Shown: piece after piece, positions 1-13,000 of the stretch
Numbering within the stretch: the stretch's first letter is position 1
Layout of the letters: every line of letters begins with the position of its first letter
Assembly (NCBI RefSeq): GCF_947507565.1
Contig: NC_089192.1
Span: 2,046,001-2,110,000 of the forward strand
Length of the DNA: 64,000 nt
Source: Oscarella lobularis
Taxonomy: Eukaryota; Porifera; Homoscleromorpha; Homosclerophorida; Oscarellidae
Reading direction: 5' to 3'
Notes under the pieces: generated by a model
Seen by the model: the letters and a program-made list of their open reading frames with translations, nothing else
Told to the model about the DNA's origin: nothing
Databases searched by the model: none
Made by a program: the position numbers and the translations under genes

Positions 1-106
1 TCTAGTCTTGATTGCTGATGCTACTGTTTTTAGAACGTTATCGTGATTCTTTGAGTTGCTGCTAAATATAACTATTTGATGTAATAAAAGACACTGTCGC
101 GATCTT
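1..106 (+). repeat. Relic 3' end of a beta-sandwich gene copy
   Basis: This stretch closely matches the 3' flank of the broken gene that ends at 29364 (29389-29506). It includes the shared segment around TGCTGCTAAATATAACT and the AATAAAAGACACTG polyadenylation-signal region. No coding part is visible because the window starts here, so it is either the tail of a gene lying to the left or an isolated relic. The similarity was read by eye. Confidence 0.6.
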
Positions 107-308
107 CTCGCATGAACGCGGATAGAAGTGAGAAGGCTACGAAGCTCTCTTAGAAGCCAAGGAAGGTATCAGTTCTGCGGTAGACAAAAGTGGACATATC
201 GCTTCCGTTGACATTATCCGTACTCTACGTTGTCCGTGCGTACGGAAAAAAGGCGCAAACGCAAAGTAAAGGAAGTCAAGGAACTTTTAGTGATCGATAA
301 CGCTTAAA

Positions 309-836
309 CGCTAAACGGATGAGGCCCCCTTTGGGGGTTCAATACCACTCGAGCCACGGGATTTTGGCTCGCGGCGGCCGTTGTGAACATCGCGCGCTCA
401 CATAATTTAAGCCATATGGAGACATACCTTATAGCTTTTCTTCGAGCTTCGGAGAAAAGAATTCGACTGATGACAGAGGAGAGACGAGCTTCGAAACGGC
501 AACGGATGAATTCGGCTCTTGGGTGATGGGGAACCACTGAGACGCATCGACCAACCGGTCTAAGTGTAGGCTTTTAGAGTACCGTTAAACGGAATACCTG
601 AATTCGCGTCGCGAGCTTTACCTTACGTTTCGCAAGGCGAAATCTGTATGTGAGACACCTTAGGGAGCCTCACCTTTTCGTAAAGACGTTAGCGGCAAGA
701 AAAAGCGCTTTGGAAAGCATCCTACTCGTAGCAGAAACGCGTCCTGCGAAAAATTGAGCGAAAAGGATTACACTTCTTTGACCATTACCCGGATAAAAAC
801 ATAATGATACCCGGATAAGGACATCAAGTTTTTATT
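309..836 (-). repeat. Dispersed repeat A, copy 1 (reverse orientation)
   Basis: This is a roughly 520-600 bp non-coding repeat. Direct-orientation copies lie at 26832-27440 and 34505-35130. All three share the CCGGGTAATG-like start, an AGGCTCCC..AGGTGTCTCAC block, a GAGCCGAATTCATCCGTCG block and a CCCCAAAAGGGGCCTCA-like end. Short ORFs in it are not conserved between copies. It resembles a non-autonomous interspersed element, with no clear terminal inverted repeat. Confidence 0.75.
831..836 (-). promoter_or_regulatory. Possible polyadenylation signal AATAAA of the giant gene
   Basis: AATAAA on the minus strand, about 220 bp downstream of the stop codon of the RNF213-like gene and at the edge of repeat A. 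It is the first canonical signal seen downstream. It is assigned by position only. Confidence 0.4.
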
Positions 837-1055
837 GAAACAAAGCAGCACACTAAACCAGCAGTGACAAAATGACGGTTTGGTAGAGTGACACAAAAAG
901 CTAAAATAATGTCATGCAAAAATGCATAGCAGCACGGCTAAATTAGGCTAAACTAAATTTAGGTAATAGTGTAAGTTACTATAGAAACGCAGTGCACTTT
1001 GTATGCATGTATAAGACAGACAAAAGTGAAAAAAACACTTTCAGTTCGAGCTAAC

Positions 1056-4000
1056 CTACTGAGCTTCTTGCTTCCTAGCTTCCTCCCCTTCCATTCCGAT
1101 CTCAACATCCAGGACCAGATCTTGCTTTTCTTCGTCGGGCAGAAATTCAAAGGTCGTGAGTAGCCAATCATCCTCCGCGAGACTCGTTCCGTTCATTTCG
1201 ACAGAAAAAGATGCTTCAGGTAAATCAACAATTTCAAACAATTTAGCAATTTTTTCAAGAACTTCTGCTCTAGTTGCGTTCAAAGGAAACAAAACGTCAT
1301 CAACAGATCTCTCCTCTTGATCACGACTGCCTTTCAGACGAATTTTGAAATTCTTAAAAATCGGACTTACAGAAACAACAATTTGTGCAAGAGGGTCGCT
1401 GTCAACAAAAGCGAGCAGCTCTTTCAGCGTGCACTTTTCTTCGGACTCAGACTCCGAGTCGACTTCAGGTCTTTCCATTGGCGTATCGTTGAGGGCAATT
1501 TCGTACGCTTCTTTCTTGTCAATCAAATCGTCCATTCCCAGATGCTCGAACAGTTCCGTCAGAACTTCGTCGTAGGTCTTGCCGACCTCGACTTCGACTT
1601 CTATTCGTTGGTCCTCAAACCGGAGAATGAGATCGGCCTCTTCGGGCCCTTCTTCAATTGTCATTTTTATATGAATTTGAGAATAGTTTTCGTCGGCTTG
1701 AGGCTGCAAAGTAACGGCAAAGGTTTCGTCATTGATAGCTACATTCTCTTTGACAGAGGTGAAACCGCACCTCTTTTTCTTTTCACCTAAAAGTGCCGAA
1801 GCAACTAGTTTCAATTCTCCTGCGGTAATTCCTTCATCAGGAAGCTCAAAATGCACGTCTGGGAGCGAGCTACCGCTCTTTTCTACGGCTATATTAGCTT
1901 GACACAATTTCGGCGGAACTGTTGTCCAGTATCCAAGGCAAATCGTCGCCATTGGTTTAGGGGAGAGTACCAAGTTGGAGATGTCAGTGTTTCGTCCAAT
2001 AATGACGTTAGTTTCTTCAACAGTACAAAAGGGATAAGAACACGGCAGCAGACTAGGACTCGCAGGATCGCGGCTGAAAAAGCTGACGAACTGCGAAAGC
2101 ATACGACTTGGAATGGAGCGTCTGACATCTGATTCAACCAAGTCAACTGAATGTTCTCCTTCTCTCTTTCTCTCCAGAGAATGGCTGTTATACAGATAAC
2201 AAGATAAGGTTTTCTCCTTCCTAGCATTGGCTTCTTCAACCACTACAACCGGTGTTGAGCCCAGGCGGTCTGCAGAGAGCTCACAGTCCGGGCTAAAACG
2301 CAGACTCGACAGCCCATAAGTTAAATGGACATTGGCGTCCTCGTCGTGTTCATCACCGTTAGCTGCTTGGATTATTTCAAGAATTTCTCTGCACGTCTTA
2401 TCGCCTATCACAGAAATTGCTTCCGTTCTAAGATGAGGCTTCAGATAGGCTGCATTTATACTCCACGTTTTATCGTCGTGCGTGCTCAGAAGGAGTTCGG
2501 CTCCGCTTCTGCAAGTGTGCCCAAGAGGCGCGTGCATTGGAAGAAATCGCCCTGACCTTTTCGCCGCAAGACGAGCCGATCTCTCTTCCTGGTTGCAGCC
2601 AAAGTGCCCGAGAACTGACTGAGTTGTTGTAGAGAATAAAGCTGGAAGGGTGTTCACATCCTCACCGTCTTCAACCGACACTTTGACCAGTAACACTCCA
2701 TCAAACGGGAAAAATCTTACTTCGACAAAATTGTCCGCTGTCTCGAGCCTTTCATCGCTAAACGAAGGCCAACAAAAGAACTTTTCCGTAAATGTACTAA
2801 GGTCAGTCAAAGGAACTTCGTTCATAGCTAAGCGAGACAAGAACGTCTCTAGCTTTTCAGGAACAAGGCAGATATCGTCTGCTTCACCAGAAGGAAAGTG
2901 GCAGTGATAATAGTAGCGTGCTCCCACACGGAAGAAGAGACTTGTCCGAACTTCTTCGTCGAGGTCGTCTAGGCGAGTTGCACTGTCGACGACTGTGCCG
3001 TCGGGGAGAAACATCACCGCAGTTTCGTTCTTAGCTGTTTCGGGTTCCAAGTGTCTCAGTAGCGCACTGATCACATTCTCAACTGTCGCCGACGATTGAA
3101 AGTCCTCCTCAAAAAGCCTAGGCGTTGAACCGTCCGTCGATTTCACAGTGACGACAACGCTGCTCGCCTTTTCGACGTAGTAAAGTACAGCTGGATCGGT
3201 TTTCTTTTTTGTTTTAGGAAATTGGTCGTCGTCTAGTATTAGTCCACACTCGTTAGCAAATCGCTTTCCCTTGTACTTCTTATTGAAAGAAGTTGGCGTT
3301 TGGACGCTAGTTTCAGGCTTTTTCTGTCCTGGCAAATTGTGCACTTGCACCTTTGCTCTATCGTTTCCAACTTTCAAGGCGAACATTGGTACGAATTCTT
3401 TGATTTTGACTCGCTTAACGCGAGCGCGAAAGTTCAATGCTATGCGCTCGGCGGATTCATGTTCAAATGCAAACGGACGATTACTGATCAACGCACGAAT
3501 TCCGTCACGCTCGAAGTTTTGATTATCAGACGAAGAGTAAAAGAACTCCTCCTCCTGGCCTTGCAACTCCAAACTCTCGTCCTCTCTTTCTTCACCATGC
3601 TTGTCGCCGTTTCCTTCTTCTTCTTCTTCTTCTTCTTCCAGCCCTCCGTTTTCTTCTCCATTTTCGCTTCTATCCTCTACGTTCTCTTCAACTTCAGCAG
3701 AAGGAAGATCATCCACTTCTTCATCTTCTCTAATGCCTTCGTCTTCACTAACTTCATCTTCAGCCAATTCTGCCTCGACTCGTTCTTCGCCAAAAGTAGC
3801 ATCTTGAGGAAATTCCAGGCTCTCACGTTCATAAAACTCCGCTTCACTTAGATCGTCGTCGTCATAAAATCCCAACCGCAAATTGTCATCCTCCTCCCCC
3901 TCGTCTTCCTCGACTAAGTCACGAGCATTCACTTCTGCTCCTTCTCCTTCTTCTTCGACAGCTGCCTTACGACGGAACTGTCTGTCAGCAAATTTCCGGA

Positions 4001-7000
4001 ACGACATGAAACGATTTTTCGATTCTTCGCTCTTTTGCTCGTCGCCCTGACTGATCGTCCAAGTCAGCTTGCTGCCCTGTTCAAATTTCTTCTGCCTCGC
4101 CGAACTGGCATATCCAGCAAACAAGTCCATAACAGGAGCTAGTTGCCTGCACATCACGTCGTCTGGGACTCCATTGAGAAGTCGAGATGATAGTCCGGTC
4201 GGAGTTCTCGTCAGAACAGACAGGAGCTTTTCGTCCGGATTTTGAGCTATTAACTGTATAGATTCGTGCAAAATTCGCAGAGCCCTATTCGATTCTGTCA
4301 AGAGAATGGCAGGCTCGGACAAGTCATAGTCAAGAAATTTCCTTTTAATTTCTTCTTCTTGCTTTCTCGTTAGAGCCTGAGAAATAGCAGCGGGCAAACT
4401 CTTGCTCACCTGTGACTGGCTGTGTGTATGAGTGACAAACAATTCATAAAGATTCAAGGCATTGGCAAGAGAAAGATCAGAGATAGCATCAGATTCAGGA
4501 AGATCGATGCCCCTTTCGTTAGCAAAACTCAAAAGATTCTCCCTGGAGTCAATGGGATCCCTGGAGGTGGACAAAATTTCAAGTAATTTTTCGGCATTTT
4601 CGCATAAGGCAAGACGCTCTTGATAGGGTCTCTCCGAGAAATCGCGAGCAATTTTTGACTTGCACGAATCGGAAATGCTCTTTTTGAAATTCTCCGACAA
4701 ATCAAATTTGGCGGAAACATCATCTGCTACACCGGCTTCTTCAAACTGTTCTTCCACATCAACTTCCTTGCGCAGCTGAAACGTTCGGTTGAACGACTCG
4801 AGATCGATGCGACGACCGCTGACGACGTATTGGGTAAGCGCAATACGTTGAATGCGCTCAAGATCAAACTCTACCTTCCTACCTTGAATCTCCTCTAAAT
4901 AGACCTCCCTGCTGCAGCCTTCAACAAAGGAGCAGAACTCGGGGAAGTTCACTTGTACAATTCCAGAGCCTCCTGAACGCAGCACTTCCGTCATAGAAAT
5001 GTCGTCTTCGAGAGAGCAGGCTTCAAGGATCACTGTTAGCCTATTGTCCTCCGTCATCTTCAAGTTTTCGCACGCGATTAACAAGTCCTTTTGCTGGACG
5101 ACAAGACGATCGAGAACACGATATACCAAATTCAATTGATTCTCATCGGATTCGTCTTTTACATTGACGCAGTACCGAAGAGGAGTGTCGTCGGTAATTG
5201 GCGCAAATTCCGACCTAACATCGCAGGCTCCAGCTTGAAAATTTCCCTGGCAAAGTTTGTGATAGACGTTGAAAGCGTCGACTCCTTTTCTAATCATCTC
5301 CTTCACTACAGCGGCTTTTTTCCCGCTCTTTTGATCAAGCTTTTCAATGTACAAGTCTACTTGGCAAAGCATAGAATCGTCGAGAGAGTGCGCAGTCTGT
5401 GACAATTCGTCGTGAAGAAACAAAAACATTGCAGCCAGAGGCAGGACTAGCTCCTTTGCTCTTTGAAACGTTTGCATACGACTCACAAGGAAACGTAGAG
5501 TCTCCAAAGACGATTCCTCAGAGGCACATGCATGCACCAAAGAGTCACGAAATTCGTCGAACGCTGCCGGTAGAGGCAGGCTATTAGAAAAAGCTCTGAG
5601 CTCGACAACCAGTTTCTGATTTTGATTTTGCCTCTGAGCCATTTCGTCTTGATACAGCTGAAATCTTTCGCACGTAAACTGGACGACGTTCTTCTCAAAA
5701 TGCCGTTCTGCGTCGTCTCTTAAGGCGCCGCTAGAGTACAATGAGCCGAAAAGAGTCGATTGTCCCTGCACGACAAAGAATCTTTCAAGAGAGCGACTGA
5801 GCCACAAAGACATCTGCTCGGAGCGCAACTTCAACTTGCCCTGAAGCCACAGTAACGGCGTCTTGACTCTTTGCCAACAGAAGTTTACAGCTCTTTCTGT
5901 GACGGTGCTGCCAGGAACAGCATTAACAAGTCCACTGGAGAGAATGTTATTCGCAAAAAGTGAATTGGCATCAGTGAAGTTGAGAACCAAACTCATTAAA
6001 ACAGCAGCAAAATTAAAAGCAGTCGCAAGGTATTGTCCGGAAACAGTTAGGGTAGAGGAAAGCTCCGATGGGTCTCCATCGTCGGAATAGATGTTGAAGC
6101 AATCCAGTTTAAAGCTATGAATATAATTTTGAGAATTACAGTAAGATGCACGCCCGAAAGGAAATGTTCTGTCAAGACTTCGCGGATTTTTGAGAACTGA
6201 GGCAAAGTACGACTTCATGCCGCCGCCGATCACCAGAGCGACGTGCTGAACAATAAAGTCGCGGCAGAACTTGGTATCTTCATCAACTTTCTGCCGCTCA
6301 CAGAAAACGCTGTGAAGAGCAATATTTTTTCCGAGAGCGTCAAGAAAAGGTTTCGGGTCAAGGATAAACTGGATAAACTTTGACTCAAACGGCTCCCAGA
6401 CTAAGGCGTCCGACTGCTTAGCAACGCTACGCGCTTTATCAATCATTGGTGGCTGATCAACTTCGGAACACCAAAGAGCAATGCACATCTTCAGGCAGCT
6501 TTCTGATTTATACACGCCAATGGTGGACGACGACCGGTGAACTTCAGCGCAATGTCGAACCACATCGCTTGCATTAGAGCTCGCAAATTTGGAGCTTAAA
6601 TTATTGCACATCGATCTTAAGTTCTGAAGTTCGGCGAAGGAAGAGTGTGTCGTCATAAATGACAAAGATGAGAAAGTTCTCCGCTGTTCACCCTTTCCGG
6701 CTAGGACTTTGCCGTCAGACCTTAGCTTGTCGTCGCTGCAGTTTGAGAGTAAATCGGCAGCTTTTGACAGACCGGCTGCTTGTATCAAATTGTGAATGAA
6801 AGCTGTGTAATGTTTCGGCGAATATCCGCTTTTGTTCGCATCAAGAAGATACTGGAATGCATCTTGTACAATTTGTGTGCCTTCGTATTTTTGCAGAAAG
6901 TTTTCACCAGGCCCATGGCACTTACAGTAAACACTCAACGCTCGAAGGAAAGCTTGAAAGTTGACAGCATACTCTAACTGAAAGCTAAGAGGTGCTTGCG

Positions 7001-10000
7001 CCCTAGGAGCATCACCTTGAACAAAATCGTAATAGTTGCATAGAATCCCATAAGCCTTCCGCTTAGACTCGAGCACATCTTCACCATCAAAGTCTTCTTC
7101 GTTTTGGCTTTGTTCCAACTGTATACCAAACCAAACGTCTGATATAGGACACTTGAAAGCTGAAGCTGTCTGCTTTCTTTCTTCCTCCCCGTACCACCGT
7201 GGTACGTAGAAGGCTCTCCCGTCTCCAGTCCGCAAAGTCCGTGTGCTTTCGTTAACAAGGTTGACGAAATTTTCCTCTTTGACTTTATTTTTCAGAAGAG
7301 TCAGAACGTGAAGAGAGAGCGACGCGTGGAGGAGGACTTTTTCATTGCAAATGCCGAAATTAACAATTTCGAGAATTTTAAGCAGATCCTCTTTTCGCTC
7401 GCCAAATGTCTCCGGAGTGAGACTCTGATTTTGCACAAACCAAAAGACAATTTCTTGAAGAACATCTTTGATTCCTAGTAGAATGTCTTCATCGTTTGTG
7501 TCTCCGTAACGAAAGGAAAGAATATCGATAATTCGCTTAAAGTCGTAGGATTCGTCATCGCCGTCAGCCAAGGCTATTAATTCAGATAGAAAAGCCATCG
7601 TTTCCTCGGCCGAAGTTGCCGTGCTCTGATACATCATGTAGGAATAGGCAACACTCATCATTTCCACGTGATATTCCTTTGATTCATAAACAGAGAGAGA
7701 AGTGCTGAAGGGAAAGAAGCTGTAGACAAAACGAAATGTTGATAGCCAAACTTTTCGAGAGTCGATGAACGAATCTGTATCTGATCTAACAATGGAGCAT
7801 AATTTCTGCCAGAGGGCTTTGAACAGACACCTGACGGCTTCCTTCATTATCTTGCCCCGTCTCGTTTGGTTGCACAGTACGTCAATAGGACTTTCCAAGC
7901 CGGAGATAGATCTTGCTGCTGAATAGAGAAGAATCAAGTCGTCTTTGAAAAGATGTGCAGTTGCCTGACAGTACGCAATCATGCTCCCGCAGTCTTCGGT
8001 AAATTCGCAGCGAAACCAGTGACGAACAACGCGAAAACCTTCATCACTATAAGCTGACTGACTTGCGATGCAGAGTCGCTTCAATGCATCACTTTCCCAT
8101 AGCTCGAAAATTTCCTCGCTTTCAATCATCGCAAGCCTAATCTCAGCCAACCTTCTTTTCAGACGCTGATCAATAAGCTTTGACGTGGCGACTAAGTCGT
8201 TTTCTGCAGTGCCCTTTGCAATGGCGTCAAGACGTCGTTGAAAAAAGCCACGTAAAGGAAATTCTGGAAGAAATACTTCTTCGTTTGTTACAGGGCCTCG
8301 ATTTTTCCGCTGCATTGCCGTTTCCAGAAGAGTTTTTAGCTTGGGAATCAGGTCGAGAAGTGCTGGAAGAGCATTACAATCAACTCCTTTTTCTATAAAG
8401 CTGCTAAGTGCTGCCAAACCAAAATTTTTAGCAATTGCCAGTAGATAGTAAGAAGCAAATAGTTTGAACTGGGATAGTAGGCGATGTTCGACAGCTTCTG
8501 CAAAGCCTGACGTTCCTTGAGTAAAAACGTTTGAGGCGAGTCGATAGAGCAAAGTGCCAATCTCACTAGGCGACAATTGTTTAGCAAACTGTTTCGAAAT
8601 AAATTCGAAAACACTCGGGGCTTCCTCCAGAAGTCTACGGACGTCATCTTCTCTCGACTTCTGTCCAGATTTGGGAAAATATTGATAGAACTTTTTGACA
8701 GAAGAAGGAAGCGCTTGCAGCATAGTCGGTCTCACAGGAGCAGGTCCATGCTTCGAACAAAAATACTGAATCGCTTCACGTTCGGCTTTTCTTTCAATGT
8801 CTCTGCTTGCGAATACCTCTTGAGGCTGTTCCGCGTTGTTTGACAGCAACGCTGACACACAATGCTTCACCTGTGTTGCTGCCCGATCGTCGCAAATATC
8901 GAGATAAACCGTGTCCCATCCGTTGAGGAACTGAGCGGGATAAACTAAATTCGAGAAGAGCTTATCTGAACGAAAATGAAACAAGACGAGAACCGCTTTC
9001 TTTTCATTTTGGGCGTGAACGCTCTCAACCAGATGAAAAATGACGTGAATGTCAGTTATTTCTAGAGCGCCGACTGTAAGAAGGAGGAGTTTTTGATGAC
9101 TGTTCTTGTAAAAGTCATTGATGAGAAAGTGCTCGAAGTCTTCTTGAGAAGAAAAGGCTTTTATATCGCGACAACAGACTGCCATCGCTTCGTCGCCGAA
9201 GATTTCAGACCGATGACGGTCCGAGGTGGAGAAGAGACTCACGGATGGATTTGTGCGACAGTAAGCCAGTACTTTCGACTGCTGAAATTCTTTATTCATC
9301 AAGCGAATGGCTAGCGACCGCAGAGAAAATTGCTGGATTACGTTGAAGTACAATTTGCAGAACATGTCGTTCCACGGACTTCCTATCGTAGGAAGTTTCA
9401 AAATGAGTCCCTCGGGTGGAACTATCTGAAGAAGTTTTGCACACAAAGCAGCCAGTAACATCTCGTAATGATCATTCGTGTGACGCTGAATAACGTCCTG
9501 TACATTAGGCGGAGTTTTATTCCAAATTTCAAAACTCCTATCCGACATTTCTCCTTCGCTGGAAAGGTAGGACAGAAGAAGTGATGATATAGTGTTTTCC
9601 TTGTCCAAACCGATCAGTTCTTCAGCGCCTAGGAAATCGGCAAACGATGCCAAAGGCTCCCTGAAAGACAGGACCGATCTCTGACTTTCCGACATTCTGT
9701 CAACGAAAAACGTCAGAAAGTCGGTGGGAGACAGCAAATATTTCGAAAATCGGCTCAAAAACGGTGCTGGAGTCGATTCCAACAGCGCTTTTTTGAGAAT
9801 GACGAGGCAACGAAAGCGCGGATGAACTCGACTGGGAAACGTGTGCTCGCCAATGGGAATGTTCGCGTAGATTTCCGCTTCGCCATCGTCTTTTCCGGCT
9901 TCGACGATACGGCAATTTTGGTTTAGGAGATCGTAGAGACTTCCGTGTATTCTGTCTGTGTTGATAAGAATCGTGTGGAGGCCGTCTTCGAGCGCATTCC

Positions 10001-13000
10001 GAATATCCGAAAGAACCTGAATGTCGTGCAAAGGCGTCTGATCTTTTGAAAATTCACTGAGGCGGAAGACTTTTCCATCTTCGGGGGAGAGAAGTCCACT
10101 TTGGAATAGCAGTTTCACGGCGGTGTCGTCGTCTGACGGATCGATTATCATAATGAATCGAGGAGAAAGGGGGTGGCCAGTGGGAACTTTGGTCACAGGG
10201 GAGCCACTGTCTGGATTCAAGGCGCTCTGAAGGATTGTTAAGACATCTCTGTAGTCTTCCTTTGCTGGAACTTCATACGAACGCCTCAGACGCCTTTGGA
10301 CGTTTTCGAAGAAAATAGCAACTACTTCCTTGAAGTCTTCGGTTCCACTGCCGCGCATGTTTTCTTCGAGAGCCCGAAGGAGCAGAAGGGGATGGATGCT
10401 GAGATTCTTTACTCGTTCGCCCTCGTCGTGGAGACACGAGTGGCGATGAATTAACCGAAGCGTGTAGATGAAATCTCGATAGTGAAAGAAGTTTTTGAAT
10501 TTATCGTCTTTGATTATTTCCGTGTAACTGTCGCATAGTCCCAAGACGAAATCCTTCAACTCGGAGTCACTTCCGCTTTGCTTGAAGTCAGCACCGAGAC
10601 AACCTTCGGCCAATACGAGCAAATCGTCTTCGGTGGCCAGAGAGCGAAACACCGTTGCCATTCGGTTAGCATTAGCGGAATCAAAGGGCTGATTCGATAT
10701 AGCAACGAACGAAACTTGAGGATCGTCGAGGAGCGGATGAAGCACTTTAAGGACCATGAGCTTCTCGTTCTTGAGCGACAAGCCCGCCTCGTCAAGGAGA
10801 ACGACGCATCGAGTCTGCTCTCCTCTATCGGCGTAGAATTTCTGACGTTCACTTGCCTTTGCAAAGGTGCTTTCGATTTCGCTTGGGGTCGAGTATTCGG
10901 AGCACTGATAAAAGAAGGGATCGACTGCGTAAAAACGCTTGCAAAATTCCTTCGGAGAATGATTTGGGCCGTGCAAGTTATCTCGTACGATGTTGAAACT
11001 CAGAGTTTTTGACGATCCCGGAGCTCCAATGATAGCGAGCGGCACTTTCGTTTGTACGCAAGCGACAGTGGCAAAGACGTTTTCTTTGAGAGCTCTGTTC
11101 AGAGCAACACCCGGCGGAAAAACAAAATGTTCCCTTGTGACGAAATTATCGATGACTTTAGTAACGTCTTCTTTGAACGATTTATAAAGCCGAATGTTGC
11201 CGAATTTTTCAAACTGTTCTCTACTTTGGCCACCGCTAGGACTCTTTTCGGGCAATCTCAAATAATAGACAAGAGCGATTGACAAGAAGAAGCATTTCTT
11301 GAGGAGGGACTGAGGACTGTAGGAAAGCTTCTCCTCATCTGTTAGAGCATAGTTGCACATAAAGGGACAGAGCTCAAAAACTCTCTTGACGTCTCTTTGA
11401 CTAACTTTGCTTTCGTCCTCTCTCCTGAAGAAATCGTGAGCGGAAAGAAGCAGCTTAGAAAAGAGTTCTCTAGAAGAAGCGTCCAACAATATAGGCTTGC
11501 CTTCGAGATCGTTTCCGAAAGTATCCTCTTGAATGACAATTTTACGTTCAATGTAGCCTTTCAGTGCTCTATCATCCATCCCCGGAAACTTCCACTTGAG
11601 GGTCTCCATGGAAGACGGAAGTTTGTGAACGTGATAAACTCTTCTTCCAAGATCTTCAGGATTTCCCAGGTCCACGTCGGTCCTCTCATTTTCGTCTTCC
11701 TCCACCTTAGGATTGATGGCCGACACAAAGAACAAGTTCTCTGGCAGTTCGTGTCCATCGATAGTTCCGTCAATCAGAATTTCCTTGAAAAGTCCGAGGC
11801 AAGATGCCGTGTTGACTTCGTCAAAAAAGATAATAAATTCAATTTGAGGAAGTTGCTCTGCTTTAGCGACGATAGGCTTCAGAAAGTTCATGACGTCGTT
11901 TACAGTGAGTCCAGGATGAATTAGGAGTTTGTGAAAAAGTGGATAGAGTTCCCACTGAAGCACCGCCTGAACTAAGTTCGCAGTCTCGCAGTGGGCTTCT
12001 TTGTCAAGCCACATTTTCAATTTCCCGTGTGGTTCCAGCAGAAGTCTTAGATCTTGAAACCAGGCGTTGATCTGATCAATAAGACTTCTTTGAATCTCTT
12101 CGCCTTTCGGCCCTTTTGAAATTTCCCGCCAGACTTCAATGAGGCCACTATCGTCAAAATCCTCGTTGTCAAGACGCTTGGCGAGAGTGGGCTCTTCAAG
12201 TTTGGCTAAGTCGGCCTTGTCGATCAACGGTAACACAGCTTTGCTAGTCCAGTGACAGAGACGAGAAAGAAGACGCGGATTGTCCTTGTTGTCCTTTTTT
12301 CTCAACATTCCCTCGTTGAGTAGCATAGCGTACATCTCGAGGAGAAACGTTTTTCCAACGCCCGTTTCGCCTTCTATTACAACAGAAGCCCTCGCTTCTT
12401 TTCTCTGATGAAGAAGTATGATCTTGTAGGCGAACTCTTCTGTGAGAACAAAGCGCTTCTTGCGGACGAGAGCGTCGACAGTTTCCGGACGCAGATGTAG
12501 AACCCAACCTATGTATTCGTGTAATCGCTGATACGGAGGAAGACCTTTTATGCCCTCTGCTTCTTCCTTCTTAAGGCGTTTCTTATCTTCTTCTTCTTTC
12601 TTTTTTAAACCCTTTTCGCCGCCTTCAGTCACTCTTCTCAGTTCGGGTCGCAAGGTTTCGTATGCTCCTTTGTAAAACACGCAGTAAGAAGGCTCCACAC
12701 CGGGTCCTTGTTCTGTGAGAAGGAAGGGCTGCTTGAATTCAGACCAAGAGCAGTTTAGGTCATTTTTGCACAAATGATTCACTTCGTCCGAAAACTGTCT
12801 AAATAGAGTTGATCCGAGTTGCGGTACGTCTCGATTCCATTTGAAAGAAAACGATTTGAAACCTTCGAATCGCATTTTAAGAAGTTGAAGCGAGAAACGA
12901 ACTATTTTCTTTTGCTCCGGGACGACGTCAACCAACCATAGTTTGAGTAAATGCTCAATAATCATCGTTCTCGCCTCGTCTCCGTCCTGAATTTCGTCGA

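Noticed and set aside
3600-3807. Serine-rich and hydrophobic plus-strand ORFs opposite the giant exon
   Set aside because: They are antisense shadows of the Glu/Asp-rich linker.
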